Virus record (IMG/VR): IMGVR_UViG_3300009604_000035
Location: 1-34,518 of that record
Length of the DNA stretch: 34,518 nt
Direction: 5' to 3' (one strand)
Source: a virus
Within the stretch, counting starts at the first letter, position 1, and every line of letters starts with the position of its first letter. A program made the translations under genes and the position numbers. The notes beneath the pieces are model-generated. The model saw only the letters and a list, made by a program, of their open reading frames with translations, was not told the origin of the DNA and ran no database searches. Below, piece by piece: positions 21,421 through 29,030 of the stretch.

Positions 21421-21655
21421 TAAAATTCAACAGAAGCATCGTAATGGTAAGCTGGATGTATATAAGCCAGTCAAGGCTTATTATGAGGAATGGGTTCATG
21501 AGGTTGATGCTAATGGAGACTTCGTGAAAGCGTACCCTAAGCCCGGTACACGGAAGCGTGCTGACCTGCCACCCATTGCAACACAATGGCAGCAGGATTA
21601 TAGAAATAGATTTTGTAAGGATAAACAAGATGTCAAGAGTTCTAGTAATAGGTGA
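21404..21655 (+). CDS. Hypothetical basic protein, 83 aa
   Basis: Not recognised. It is basic and hydrophilic: MKKPINKIQQKHRNGKLDVY, then YEEWVHEVDANGDFVKAYPK and a tail rich in Arg, Gln and Lys. ATG 21404 follows GGAGGATTTTGACG, a good ribosome site. Its end overlaps the metallophosphoesterase start at 21630 by 26 bases, suggesting coupled translation. Confidence 0.5.
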   Translation: MKKPINKIQQKHRNGKLDVYKPVKAYYEEWVHEVDANGDFVKAYPKPGTRKRADLPPIATQWQQDYRNRFCKDKQDVKSSSNR

Positions 21656-22298
21656 TCTCCACCTACCTGCTGAGCATCCTGAATACTTTGATTTTGTAAA
21701 GCTTATTAAACGAAAATATAAGACAAACAAAACAGTGTTCATTGGGGATATAGTAGACCACCATGCTATCTCGTTTCATAAGAAACACCCTGAGTCTGAT
21801 TCTGCGATGCATGAGTATTGGAATATAGTGGAGACTATTAAAAGATGGAAACGATTGTTTCCTGTGGCAGATGTTATGATTGGAAATCATGACGAGCGGG
21901 TTATTAGATTGAATGCTGATGTCGGTATCCCTACTGTATATCTTAAAAACTATAGAGAGTTATGGGGTACTCCACATTGGAAGTGGGAATATACCACACA
22001 GATAGATGGTGTTAATTATTCTCATGGTACAGGAACTAGTGGTATAGCCCCTGCATTTAATTCTGCAAAACTTACAGGAAATTCTTGGGTTATGGGTCAC
22101 ACCCATAGTGTTGCTGGTATACAATGGTTGAAGACACCAGTTGGAAACCATATATTTGGTATGAATGTAGGGTGTGGAATAGATGCAGGGCATGTTGTTA
22201 TGAACTACGCTAAAAATCATATGAAGAAACCGATTGTTTCTGTAGGTGTAGTTATAGATGGTCATCCGTATTTAGAAGTTTTAGACAAGGAGAATTGA
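21630..22298 (+). CDS. Calcineurin-like metallophosphoesterase
   Basis: A 222-residue protein with the metal-binding motifs of the calcineurin-like phosphoesterase family in order: GDLHLP (Asp 9, His 11), GDIVDHH, GNHDER, and GHTHSV near the C-terminus. The family hydrolyses phosphate mono- or diesters with two metal ions; the phage substrate is unknown (nucleotides, DNA ends or RNA are options). ATG 21630 was chosen because the domain begins at once (MSRVLVIGDLH), with GTAAGGATAAACAAG before it; an upstream in-frame start would add a segment with no family similarity. It lies at the head of the replication genes. Confidence 0.85.
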   Translation: MSRVLVIGDLHLPAEHPEYFDFVKLIKRKYKTNKTVFIGDIVDHHAISFHKKHPESDSAMHEYWNIVETIKRWKRLFPVADVMIGNHDERVIRLNADVGIPTVYLKNYRELWGTPHWKWEYTTQIDGVNYSHGTGTSGIAPAFNSAKLTGNSWVMGHTHSVAGIQWLKTPVGNHIFGMNVGCGIDAGHVVMNYAKNHMKKPIVSVGVVIDGHPYLEVLDKEN

Positions 22299-22314
22299 AT
22301 TGTCGGAGGATACA

Positions 22315-22530
22315 ATGGTTATGAATGAAGATAAAAAGGATACCCCCGATCAGGGGCCGTCACTACCGCCCGGAATTAAAACGGAGGCTGTGCTATCATT
22401 TCTTGGTAACATCAGTCGTGCGTTGAATGAACTGGCAGACGGAATTAACCAGACGATTACTAATATTGTAACTGAAGGTACTAAAATGGAAGCTACTGAA
22501 GAAGGAGAAGCTAACGATGAAGCGCGGTAA
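22315..22530 (+). CDS. Hypothetical acidic protein, 71 aa
   Basis: Not recognised. It has an acidic N-terminus with a proline/glycine linker (TPDQGPSLPPGIKTEA), one amphipathic helix (VLSFLGNISRALNELADGIN) and an acidic tail. ATG 22315 follows TCGGAGGATACA, a strong ribosome site. It overlaps the SSB start by 14 bases, so it may be a partner of SSB, but only position supports this. Confidence 0.5.
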   Translation: MVMNEDKKDTPDQGPSLPPGIKTEAVLSFLGNISRALNELADGINQTITNIVTEGTKMEATEEGEANDEAR

Positions 22531-23035
22531 TTCTTTTGTGACTGAGGATCTTGAGGTTCGTTGGTCACACCTACACAAGCCGGATAGCAAGTTTGGTCTT
22601 GACTCGGCTAATCACAACATCACTGTAATTCTTGATGACGAAACCATGCAGTACATGGATGATGTCGCCAAGGAATTGGGATGCACTAAAATTAATAGTC
22701 TTAAAACTGAGGATGATGGGATTAGTACACTCAAGTCAAAGACTAAGATCTTTGTTAGAAAGGAAGTCCATGCATTTCCGTGCGTTGATGCGTCAGCAAA
22801 GCCTACGACGGCTACTCCTTATGGTGGTGATAGGGTTAAGCTTAGGCTTACTCCTGTCGTCATTGAGCGTGATAATTCTCTGAGCATGTTCCTTAATGGT
22901 GTTCAGATTATTGAGAAGGCAGAACGAGACTTTACTGGTGGCTTTGAAGCTACAGATGGTTTCGATGGTTCTGAGCATAAGGCCGAAACTATTGTAAACA
23001 CTGACGCTGGAGATACTGAGGATCTCCCGTTCTGA
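22517..23035 (+). CDS. Single-stranded DNA-binding protein, T7 gp2.5-like
   Basis: A 172-residue protein beginning MKRGNSFVTEDLEVRWSHLH, a pattern shared by phage single-strand DNA-binding proteins of the T7 gp2.5 type. A beta-rich body follows, and the C-terminus is acidic and ends in phenylalanine (AGDTEDLPF). In gp2.5 the acidic tail with a final Phe binds the polymerase and helicase and competes with DNA; the same arrangement here supports the call. GAAGGAGAAGCTAACG precedes the ATG. It sits before RusA and the primase, as expected of a replication operon. Confidence 0.75.
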   Translation: MKRGNSFVTEDLEVRWSHLHKPDSKFGLDSANHNITVILDDETMQYMDDVAKELGCTKINSLKTEDDGISTLKSKTKIFVRKEVHAFPCVDASAKPTTATPYGGDRVKLRLTPVVIERDNSLSMFLNGVQIIEKAERDFTGGFEATDGFDGSEHKAETIVNTDAGDTEDLPF

Positions 23036-23048
23036 TAGGAGTCTAGCT

Positions 23049-23426
23049 GTGCCAGAGTGGAGATTTAATATTAATCCCATAGCAGCCAGTAGACCCCGTG
23101 TTTCTAGGTATGGTGCATACTTTACTGGACCATATAAGAAATTCAGGGCGGAGTGTGCAGAAGAAGTGTATGAAGTTCTAGGTACGGATTTCGAGCTTAT
23201 CGAAGGTCCAATTATTGTAGACTTGGAGTTGTTTATTACTCGACCTAAGAAAACTAAACTAGAATATCCAAAGGCAGACGTAGATAATTTTGCTAAGGCT
23301 GTCTTGGATGTTCTGAATAAGAAACTTTGGGTTGATGATTCTCAAATTCATAAGTTATACATTACTAAACAATGGGCCGAAGCTGGTGAACCCGGCTACT
23401 TCCTTATTGGAGTTGATAAGTTGTAG
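23049..23426 (+). CDS. RusA-family Holliday junction resolvase
   Basis: This 125-residue protein is close to the usual RusA length (about 120). It has the signature pattern: SRPRVSR near the N-terminus, then PKADVDNFAKAVLDVLN with the conserved Asp pair and Lys, and VDDSQI. RusA dimers cut Holliday junctions using Asp residues and magnesium. Phages of the T7 type usually use an endonuclease I (gp3) for this; here RusA probably takes that place in resolving recombination or branched DNA before packaging. The start is GTG 23049 with TAGGAGTCTAGCT before it. Confidence 0.85.
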   Translation: MPEWRFNINPIAASRPRVSRYGAYFTGPYKKFRAECAEEVYEVLGTDFELIEGPIIVDLELFITRPKKTKLEYPKADVDNFAKAVLDVLNKKLWVDDSQIHKLYITKQWAEAGEPGYFLIGVDKL

Positions 23427-23433
23427 GGGATGG

Positions 23434-23470
23434 GGGTTGGCTTCGTCCTGTGATAATGGCAAGCCAACCC
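23434..23470 (+). terminator. Long hairpin before tRNA-Leu
   Basis: GGGTTGGCTT pairs perfectly with AAGCCAACCC, ten pairs across a 17-base loop. The sequence after it (TCGTCTTCTC) has only scattered Ts. It may terminate weakly, protect the RusA message end, or guide tRNA processing. Confidence 0.45.
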
Positions 23471-23483
23471 TCGTCTTCTCATT

Positions 23484-23556
23484 GCCCTCGTAGCCCAACG
23501 GCAGAGGCAATGGACTTAAAATCCATACAGTGTGGGTTCGAATCCCACCGAGGGTA
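23484..23556 (+). tRNA. tRNA-Leu(TAA) with short variable loop
   Basis: The cloverleaf has acceptor GCCCTCG with CGAGGGT (closing G-U), D-stem GCC/GGC, anticodon arm ATGGA-CTTAAAA-TCCAT with anticodon TAA, T-arm GTGGG-TTCGAAT-CCCAC and discriminator A. The variable loop is only about five bases (ACAGT), whereas bacterial tRNA-Leu has a long variable arm. It reads TTA. CCA is not encoded. Confidence 0.9.
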
Positions 23557-23561
23557 CTATA

Positions 23562-23634
23562 TACCCCGGCCTTCACCGGATGGCGCAGGCTACCTAACCC
23601 TCCTGTCGGCAATGAGGAAAGCCGTGGCCGGGTA
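23562..23634 (+). other. Structured spacer between two tRNAs
   Basis: CCCGGCC (23565-23571) pairs perfectly with GGCCGGG (23626-23632), closing a domain of about 70 bases that also holds CGGC/GCCG directly stacked beside it and CCTC/GAGG. Size and closing stem are tRNA-like, but no T-loop or anticodon arm is present. It may be a processing element, a decayed tRNA, or a small RNA. Confidence 0.35.
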
Positions 23635-23647
23635 AAGAGACCTCTAC

Positions 23648-23720
23648 GGGCCAGTAGCTCAGCGGTCAGAGCAAACGGCTCATAATCGTTCGGTCCCCGG
23701 TTCGAATCCGGGCTGGCCCA
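23648..23720 (+). tRNA. tRNA with CAT anticodon, probably Ile2 (or elongator Met)
   Basis: The cloverleaf is complete: acceptor GGGCCAG/CTGGCCC, D-arm GCTC/GAGC, anticodon arm AACGG-CTCATAA-TCGTT, T-arm CCCGG-TTCGAAT-CCGGG, discriminator A. Base pair 1-72 is G-C and the anticodon stem lacks three G-C pairs, so it is not an initiator. The anticodon 3' side (CATAATCG) resembles tRNA-Ile2, which reads ATA after lysidine modification, but sequence alone does not decide between Ile and Met. Confidence 0.9.
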
Positions 23721-23735
23721 TTTAGGAGAAATACT

Positions 23736-23960
23736 ATGGACAGACAAAAGTTTCGTGATCGTATGGATTTCAAGAATGGTTGGGGACTATCTCTTGTCAG
23801 CGGACCCGGTACAAATTCTAATGAGGGTACGTTTGAGGTTGCTGTTCTAGATCCTAAAGGAAATATAAATTTCGACTATACTGATGGGGAAGTATTATCG
23901 TATCAAAGTATTGCGGATATTGAGAATATTGCTAAGGTAATAAGTGGAATTAGAAACTAA
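23736..23960 (+). CDS. Hypothetical protein, 74 aa
   Basis: Not recognised. It reads as a small beta-rich domain: RMDFKNGWGLSLVSGPGTNS, then EGTFEVAVLDPKGNINFDYT and a helical end (IADIENIAKVISGIRN). TTTAGGAGAAATACT gives a good ribosome site directly after the tRNA. Similar small proteins with 'YG-S-VSG...FEVAV' patterns occur in phages without known role. Confidence 0.55.
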   Translation: MDRQKFRDRMDFKNGWGLSLVSGPGTNSNEGTFEVAVLDPKGNINFDYTDGEVLSYQSIADIENIAKVISGIRN

Positions 23961-23961
23961 T

Positions 23962-24399
23962 ATGACAACCCTAAGCAGTCAGTATACGTCGTATGGAAAC
24001 ATGGAAGTAGTTGAGGTGGAGTTGGATGGCTTAAGATGTATGGTTGAACCCCCTGAACAACAAGATTTCTATGACAAACTAAAAATAGAGATATCTAATG
24101 ATGGTTATATGCTAGATCCTATACTAATAGTACCTTTCTCTAAAGAAAGACTTGACCATATGATCTCTAATAGTCTTTTCAGAGGTCTTAAAGGTATCTT
24201 AAAAGAGAATCCCCCGGATTGGGATAATCTTTCTGAGGTTATGGTAGTAATGAAGGGTAACAATAGAGTGTTAATTGCAAAGGAACTAGGTCACGATAAA
24301 ATTGATGCTGTTATTATGAAGACTGATGATGTTGTTGGGGTGGGTAGGGTTATGAAAAAATCGAAGACTAATTCGGAGATACGAGATGAAAGATTATGA
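23962..24399 (+). CDS. ParB-like domain protein, 145 aa
   Basis: The second half has the ParB/Srx fold pattern: YMLDPILIVPFSKERLDHMI, then VMKGNNRVLIAKELGHDKID, where GNNR..A..LG..K matches the G-N-x-R box of ParB-like nucleotide-binding domains. Some members act as nucleases or CTP-dependent clamps; in phages they often sit near replication genes. The domain seems to stand alone without a DNA-binding helix-turn-helix. The start is ATG 23962 with TAGAAACTAAT before it, a weak ribosome site; the end overlaps the primase start by 14 bases. Catalysis cannot be judged from sequence alone. Confidence 0.65.
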   Translation: MTTLSSQYTSYGNMEVVEVELDGLRCMVEPPEQQDFYDKLKIEISNDGYMLDPILIVPFSKERLDHMISNSLFRGLKGILKENPPDWDNLSEVMVVMKGNNRVLIAKELGHDKIDAVIMKTDDVVGVGRVMKKSKTNSEIRDERL

Positions 24400-26131
24400 A
24401 GACAAAGGAACGGTGGTTAACCGAGACAGATGCCCCCAATGTGCAGTAAAGGGGCTAGATACTTCCAGTGATAACTTAGCTGTCTATGATGATGGTCACA
24501 GTTATTGCTTTAGTTGTGGCTTCTACGTAAAGGGAGATAATACCACAAAGATGACAAATGTAATTGAAGGAACGTCCGCTAATTTTATTCAGGGTGATTG
24601 TATTGCCCTCAAGTCCCGTGGAATTACAGCGGAGATTGCTAAAAAGTATGGCTACCAAGTAGCCGAGGTTAACGGGCAAAGAAAAGAGATTGCTCCCTTC
24701 TTTAATGATGGGATCATGATAGCTCAGCATGTACGTGGAGCTAATAAATCCTTTAGGTGGATTGGTAATAGTTATAAGCCAACCATGTGGGGCCAACATC
24801 TTTGGAGAAACGGTGGCAAGAGAGTCATCATTACTGAGGGTGAGTATGATTGTATGACTTGTAACCAAGCACTAGGAGGACGATGGCCTGTTGTGTCATT
24901 ACCTAATGGTGCGGCTGGAGCAGGTAAGGCTGTGAAAGATAATCTTGAGTGGTTAGTTTCCTATCAAGAAATAGTCTTGGCGTTTGATCAGGATGAAGCT
25001 GGACAAAAGGCTATGAATGAGGTTGCGGAACTTCTGCCTCCGGGTAAGTGTAAGATTGCTAGTATTCCCGGCAAGGATGCTAATGAGTGTCTTGTTAATG
25101 GACAAGGTAGTGAGTTAGTATCCGCTCTTTGGGAAGCACAGAGCTATTCTCCCGATGAGATCATTCATGTTTCTAAGATAGCAGATCAATCTGATTTCTC
25201 AAAGACTAGGGTATATCCCTTCCCATTCACTAGGCTGACAGAGTTTCTCATTGGTCAAAGATCAGGAGAGGTTACACTGTGGGCTTCAGGTACTGGCTCT
25301 GGTAAGTCTACAATCTTAAGAGAAGTTATGCACCATCATCTTGAGGAAGACCGTAGTGTTGGTGCTATTATGTTAGAGGAAGCACCACAGGAAACTATGG
25401 ATGATATGATTTCTCTAATGATTAATAAACCTGTTCGTGCTATTAAGGCTGTTAGGCTTATGAACGAACTTAGGGATAAGATGGGAAAGCCGCCAATTCA
25501 TATGGATATTATTGATGAGCTTTCGGATGAGGAGTATGCTGAAGCAAGAAGTAAGCTTAATGAAACATCCTTCTACATCTATGATCATCTTGGTAATAAT
25601 GCACTGAAGAATCTATGCGCTCGCATGGAATACATGGCTGTATCCCTTAAGGTTGATGTCATTGTGTTAGATCATATCACGGCTGCTGCTACTGGTTTAA
25701 TGAATGCTGCCACTGATTTCGATGGTGGTAACTCAGAGCGACTCTTGATTGATAACATCATGAAGGAACTGAGGTCGTTGGTTTCTCGTACTGGAGTACG
25801 CATTGATGTTGTGTCTCAGTTACGTAAGACTAATAAAGCTTATGAAGAGGGTGATCGTATTACCTTGCAGGATTTACGAGGCTCAGGAAGCCTAGCTTCT
25901 GTACCTAATGTTGTTGTTGGTTTGGAAAGAGATCGTCAGAACCCTGATGAGAACATAGCCAATACTACCATAGTTCGGGTACTAAAGAATAGACTTACTG
26001 GCCGTGCTGGTATTGCTAGTACACTCTTTTACGATAGAAAGACTGGTCGTTTGGAAGAGATTGATCATGCTATTGATGATACCGGCCAAACTTTATTTCA
26101 ACCAATAGAAGCAGGGGATAACAATGGCTGA
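24386..26131 (+). CDS. T7-like DNA primase-helicase
   Basis: A 581-residue protein fusing a primase to a hexameric helicase, as in T7 gp4 (566 aa). Residues 16-44 hold a zinc site (C16, C19, C41, C44). The TOPRIM region contains IITEGEYD and VLAFDQDEAG. The DnaB/RecA-like helicase follows, with Walker A GTGSGKST at 302-309, an acidic Walker B-like strand (VDVIVLDHI) and VVSQLRK. It makes RNA primers and unwinds the fork using nucleotide hydrolysis, working with the DNA polymerase and SSB coded nearby. ATG 24386 overlaps the gene before by 14 bases. The absence of a large gap or frameshift suggests it is complete. Confidence 0.95.
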   Translation: MKDYEDKGTVVNRDRCPQCAVKGLDTSSDNLAVYDDGHSYCFSCGFYVKGDNTTKMTNVIEGTSANFIQGDCIALKSRGITAEIAKKYGYQVAEVNGQRKEIAPFFNDGIMIAQHVRGANKSFRWIGNSYKPTMWGQHLWRNGGKRVIITEGEYDCMTCNQALGGRWPVVSLPNGAAGAGKAVKDNLEWLVSYQEIVLAFDQDEAGQKAMNEVAELLPPGKCKIASIPGKDANECLVNGQGSELVSALWEAQSYSPDEIIHVSKIADQSDFSKTRVYPFPFTRLTEFLIGQRSGEVTLWASGTGSGKSTILREVMHHHLEEDRSVGAIMLEEAPQETMDDMISLMINKPVRAIKAVRLMNELRDKMGKPPIHMDIIDELSDEEYAEARSKLNETSFYIYDHLGNNALKNLCARMEYMAVSLKVDVIVLDHITAAATGLMNAATDFDGGNSERLLIDNIMKELRSLVSRTGVRIDVVSQLRKTNKAYEEGDRITLQDLRGSGSLASVPNVVVGLERDRQNPDENIANTTIVRVLKNRLTGRAGIASTLFYDRKTGRLEEIDHAIDDTGQTLFQPIEAGDNNG

Positions 26132-26435
26132 AGAACAAACACCTAAGATGGAACTGATAGACCATGAGAGTACGGTTAATCTAACACAGGATGTTACTAT
26201 ATTACCTGACGGGGATCATCAAATCTCTATGGCAATCGGGGAAGATTCTTTTAAAGTACCAGTCAATGTAGACAGGTCTTTAGATAAGATTAAAATCTCA
26301 TACGAGCATGATAATCACCACTATATTTATGTATTACATAGTGATGGACGAAGTTATTCTCATGTTAGGTTTATGGGAAATGAAGCTGAGTCCCCTCATG
26401 AATGGGAACGAAAAGGAAGCTGGCGTTACTTTTAG
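26124..26435 (+). CDS. Hypothetical protein between helicase and polymerase
   Basis: A 103-residue protein, not recognised. It is acidic, with strand-like repeats (TVNLTQDVTILPDGDHQISM, DKIKISYEHDNHHYIYVLHS) suggesting a beta-rich domain, and a tryptophan-containing end (HEWERKGSWRYF). It overlaps the helicase stop by 8 bases; AGCAGGGGATAAC precedes the ATG. Its place between helicase and polymerase may point to a replisome accessory role, which is only inference. Confidence 0.55.
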   Translation: MAEEQTPKMELIDHESTVNLTQDVTILPDGDHQISMAIGEDSFKVPVNVDRSLDKIKISYEHDNHHYIYVLHSDGRSYSHVRFMGNEAESPHEWERKGSWRYF

Positions 26436-26444
26436 GAGATCCTT

Positions 26445-28157
26445 ATGAACCGGATCGTATTTGATATTGAAGCAAATGGTTTAACAGAAGTTGTATTGAA
26501 CTCTAAAGGTCAGGTGTTTAAAGAAGCGGATACCGTATACTGTATGGTAACGAAGAACCTAGACACTGGTGAGTATAAAGAATATGGACCTTGTGAGATA
26601 GAAGAGGGGGTAGAGGAGCTAAGGAATGCTGATGTTATTATAGGTCATAACATTCTGATGTATGACATTCCTCTATTGGAGCGTATCTACGGACCTATCC
26701 TAAGTTCTTTGACAAGAGCATTAGACACTCTTATTATTAGTAAGTTAATGTTTCCAGATAAATCTCAACACCCTCTAACGGGTAACTCACTAGATTGTTG
26801 GGGAACATATCTTAACTACCCTAAGTTAGAATATGATGGTGGGTGGGCAGCATTCAACGAGAAAATGATAGGCTATTGTCGAGGGGATGTGTCCCTCAAT
26901 CATAAGATCTATAAGTATCAATTAGATTTTATTAAGGCTAACATAAAGATTGTTAGGTTTGAACATATCATTACTGAGATCATCGCTAATCAAACGGCTA
27001 ATGGTTTTAACTTTGACTTACCAAAGGGTAAGGAGTTGTTAACCAAGCTAGAGAAGAGATCAGAGGATATACGAGAAGACCTAAAAGACATCTTTCCTCC
27101 TGTTGTTCAAACACGATTCTCAGATAAGACTGGTAAGAGATTAAAGGATAAGATAACTATCTTCAACCCCGGCTCTAGAAAGCAAATAGCTGAGAGACTG
27201 AAGGAAAAGTATGGATGGAAAGCACCTCAAACCGAAAAGGGAAACCCGAAGGTAGATGAGGCTGTACTCAAGAAGTTAAAATATCCTGAGGCTAAGAAAC
27301 TGGTTGAATACTTTAACATTATTAAGCTAATGGGGCAGGTAACTGATTGGGTTACTCGTGCATCTAATTCAAGAGATGGTCGTATACATGGTTCTATTAA
27401 TCCACAAGGTACTGTGACAGGTCGCATGACCGCAAGCCAACCTAATCTCCAACAAGTAAGTAGCGATAAACGAGCAAGAGCTTTGTTCATACCTAAAGAT
27501 GGTTGGGTTCAAGTTGGTATTGATGCACAGGGATTGGAAGCTAGAATGTTAGCTAGTAGAATGTATCCTTATGATCGTGGTAACTACGGAAAAATTATTA
27601 TAGAAAAGGATATTCATGATGAGAATCAGAGGCTTGCTGGATTGCCCTCCAGAAATGCGGCAAAAACTTTCTTCTATGGTTTTATATATGGGGCTGGTGA
27701 TGCTAAGATTGGAAAGATCGTGGGACAAACCGCTGCGGTCGGAAAGAATCTTAAGGCACAATTCCTGCAAAAGTTGCCAGCTTTAAAGAAAGTAATTCAG
27801 AATTGTAAGTTTCAGGTGAGTAAATCTGGTACAATACAGTTGCTAGATGGCCGCGAAGTTCCATGTCGTTCGGTACATGCTGCACTCAATGTCCAGCTAC
27901 AGGGTGACGGAGCTATTATAATGAAACTTGCTCAATGTATATTAGACAGGAAGATTAAGCGAGCAGGTTTGGAGGGTGCAGCTAGATTTATAGCTACTGT
28001 ACATGATGAATGGCAACTTGAGGCTAAGAAAGATGTAGCAGATAATATAGGTAAGATGGGGTGTGATAGTATAAGAGAAGCAGGAGAGCGACTCGATTGT
28101 AAAATTGAATTAGATGGTAATTATATTGTTGGAAGGAATTGGGCAGAATGTCATTAA
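26445..28157 (+). CDS. Family-A DNA polymerase, T7 gp5-like
   Basis: A 570-residue DNA polymerase, shorter than T7 gp5 (704). An N-terminal 3'-5' exonuclease is marked by FDIEANGL (Asp 7, Glu 9), IGHNILMYDIPLLE and YCRGDVSLN. The polymerase domain has TVTGRMTASQPNLQQV, motif A GIDAQGLEARMLA (Asp 360), the O-helix region RNAAKTFFYGFIYGAG (a Lys followed later by Phe-Tyr), and motif C VHDEWQ (Asp 521). The C-terminus NWAECH matches the T7 ending (NWAICH). The T7-type thioredoxin-binding loop cannot be judged by eye; the short thumb region suggests it is reduced or absent. GGAGATCCTT is the same ribosome site as for RNA polymerase 2. Confidence 0.95.
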   Translation: MNRIVFDIEANGLTEVVLNSKGQVFKEADTVYCMVTKNLDTGEYKEYGPCEIEEGVEELRNADVIIGHNILMYDIPLLERIYGPILSSLTRALDTLIISKLMFPDKSQHPLTGNSLDCWGTYLNYPKLEYDGGWAAFNEKMIGYCRGDVSLNHKIYKYQLDFIKANIKIVRFEHIITEIIANQTANGFNFDLPKGKELLTKLEKRSEDIREDLKDIFPPVVQTRFSDKTGKRLKDKITIFNPGSRKQIAERLKEKYGWKAPQTEKGNPKVDEAVLKKLKYPEAKKLVEYFNIIKLMGQVTDWVTRASNSRDGRIHGSINPQGTVTGRMTASQPNLQQVSSDKRARALFIPKDGWVQVGIDAQGLEARMLASRMYPYDRGNYGKIIIEKDIHDENQRLAGLPSRNAAKTFFYGFIYGAGDAKIGKIVGQTAAVGKNLKAQFLQKLPALKKVIQNCKFQVSKSGTIQLLDGREVPCRSVHAALNVQLQGDGAIIMKLAQCILDRKIKRAGLEGAARFIATVHDEWQLEAKKDVADNIGKMGCDSIREAGERLDCKIELDGNYIVGRNWAECH

Positions 28158-28501
28158 TAGATATACCACATAAAGAGTACAGTAAAATTAAAGTTTATAT
28201 AGCTGGTCCAATGCGAGGACGGAAGAACCTCAATCATGAGGCTTTTGATAGAGCAGAGAAGCGTTTAATTAGAAAGATGGTTTGGGATCCTGTTAATCCA
28301 GCAGAAATGGATAGAATTTACGGGATAGATCCATCTAAAGATATGACTAAAGAAGAATTAAAAGAAGCCTTGAAACGGGATGTAGAAGCATTGTTTGAGG
28401 TCCATAGTATCTATATGTTAAAAGGCTGGGAGGAAAGCTTAGGGGCTAGAATGGAACATGCTTTGGCTGTTGCACTAGGCTTGTCAATTTTCTATGAATA
28501 G
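28148..28501 (+). CDS. DUF4406 / nucleoside 2-deoxyribosyltransferase-like
   Basis: A 117-residue protein with the features of the DUF4406 family: KVYIAGPMRGRKNLNHEAFD near the N-terminus, WDPVNPAEM in the middle, and a C-terminal segment LKGWEESLGARMEHALAVAL. The fold is that of nucleoside 2-deoxyribosyltransferases, which cleave or exchange the base of deoxynucleosides; here 'GARMEHALA' holds the Glu expected in the active site. The exact substrate is unknown. It starts inside the end of the polymerase gene and overlaps the next by 8 bases. The nucleotide-metabolism neighbours (dNMP kinase, dUTPase, RNR) fit such a role. Confidence 0.75.
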   Translation: MSLIDIPHKEYSKIKVYIAGPMRGRKNLNHEAFDRAEKRLIRKMVWDPVNPAEMDRIYGIDPSKDMTKEELKEALKRDVEALFEVHSIYMLKGWEESLGARMEHALAVALGLSIFYE

Positions 28502-29030
28502 ATTCCATGTTTCTGTTGGTTTCTTTCATTGGACTAATCCAGCTTTAAGACCAAAAGAACTTAAAGAGAAAGAATTGAATATTGGACAATGGATATTCAA
28601 GTTTTTCTCTAGTATACCCTATACTCATTGTGATATTAGAATTTATTGTAAGGGTTTAGATCTCACTTTATTGTGTACTGAGAATAGACAAGCCGCCTTT
28701 TATCCTACAGATGCTGTTTACAGTTACTTTGGTAAGGCGGATATCATGATTGAATTGGGAGAGTTTGAGTTTGATGTTAGCAAGATTGATAAGTTTTTAT
28801 TTCCATCTTACGTTGGAACAAGATGGCGATTAAGTTTATGGTATTTCATTACCAGATTTTTATTTGTAAGAAAAACAAAAACTTGTACAACTGCGGTGTG
28901 TCACATATTACAAGACATAGGATTACCTGTGGGTAATTTTGCGATACCCGCAAACTTATACAAGGAGATACAAAATGCACCTAATTTTAATAGGAGGAAA
29001 GGCTGGCGTTGGAAAGACTACTTTGGCTAA
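28494..29030 (+). CDS. Hypothetical protein, possible permuted papain-like fold
   Basis: A 178-residue protein. A conserved-looking PYTHCDIRIY with a histidine lies near residue 42, and TCTTAVCHILQDIGLP with cysteines near residue 130, followed by a PANLYKEI box. His-before-Cys order with a terminal 'P..L' box is seen in permuted NlpC/P60 (YiiX/LRAT-like) enzymes, which cut or make amide or ester bonds. No signal peptide is seen. This assignment rests on pattern only. The end overlaps the kinase start by 56 bases in another frame. Confidence 0.5.
   Translation: MNRFHVSVGFFHWTNPALRPKELKEKELNIGQWIFKFFSSIPYTHCDIRIYCKGLDLTLLCTENRQAAFYPTDAVYSYFGKADIMIELGEFEFDVSKIDKFLFPSYVGTRWRLSLWYFITRFLFVRKTKTCTTAVCHILQDIGLPVGNFAIPANLYKEIQNAPNFNRRKGWRWKDYFG

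Noticed and set aside
23355-23747. 130-codon - strand frame across the tRNA genes
   Set aside because: Its translation includes PDSNRGPNDYEPFALTAELL, the well-known false protein from reading tRNA genes backwards. Two good tRNAs on the + strand explain the sequence.
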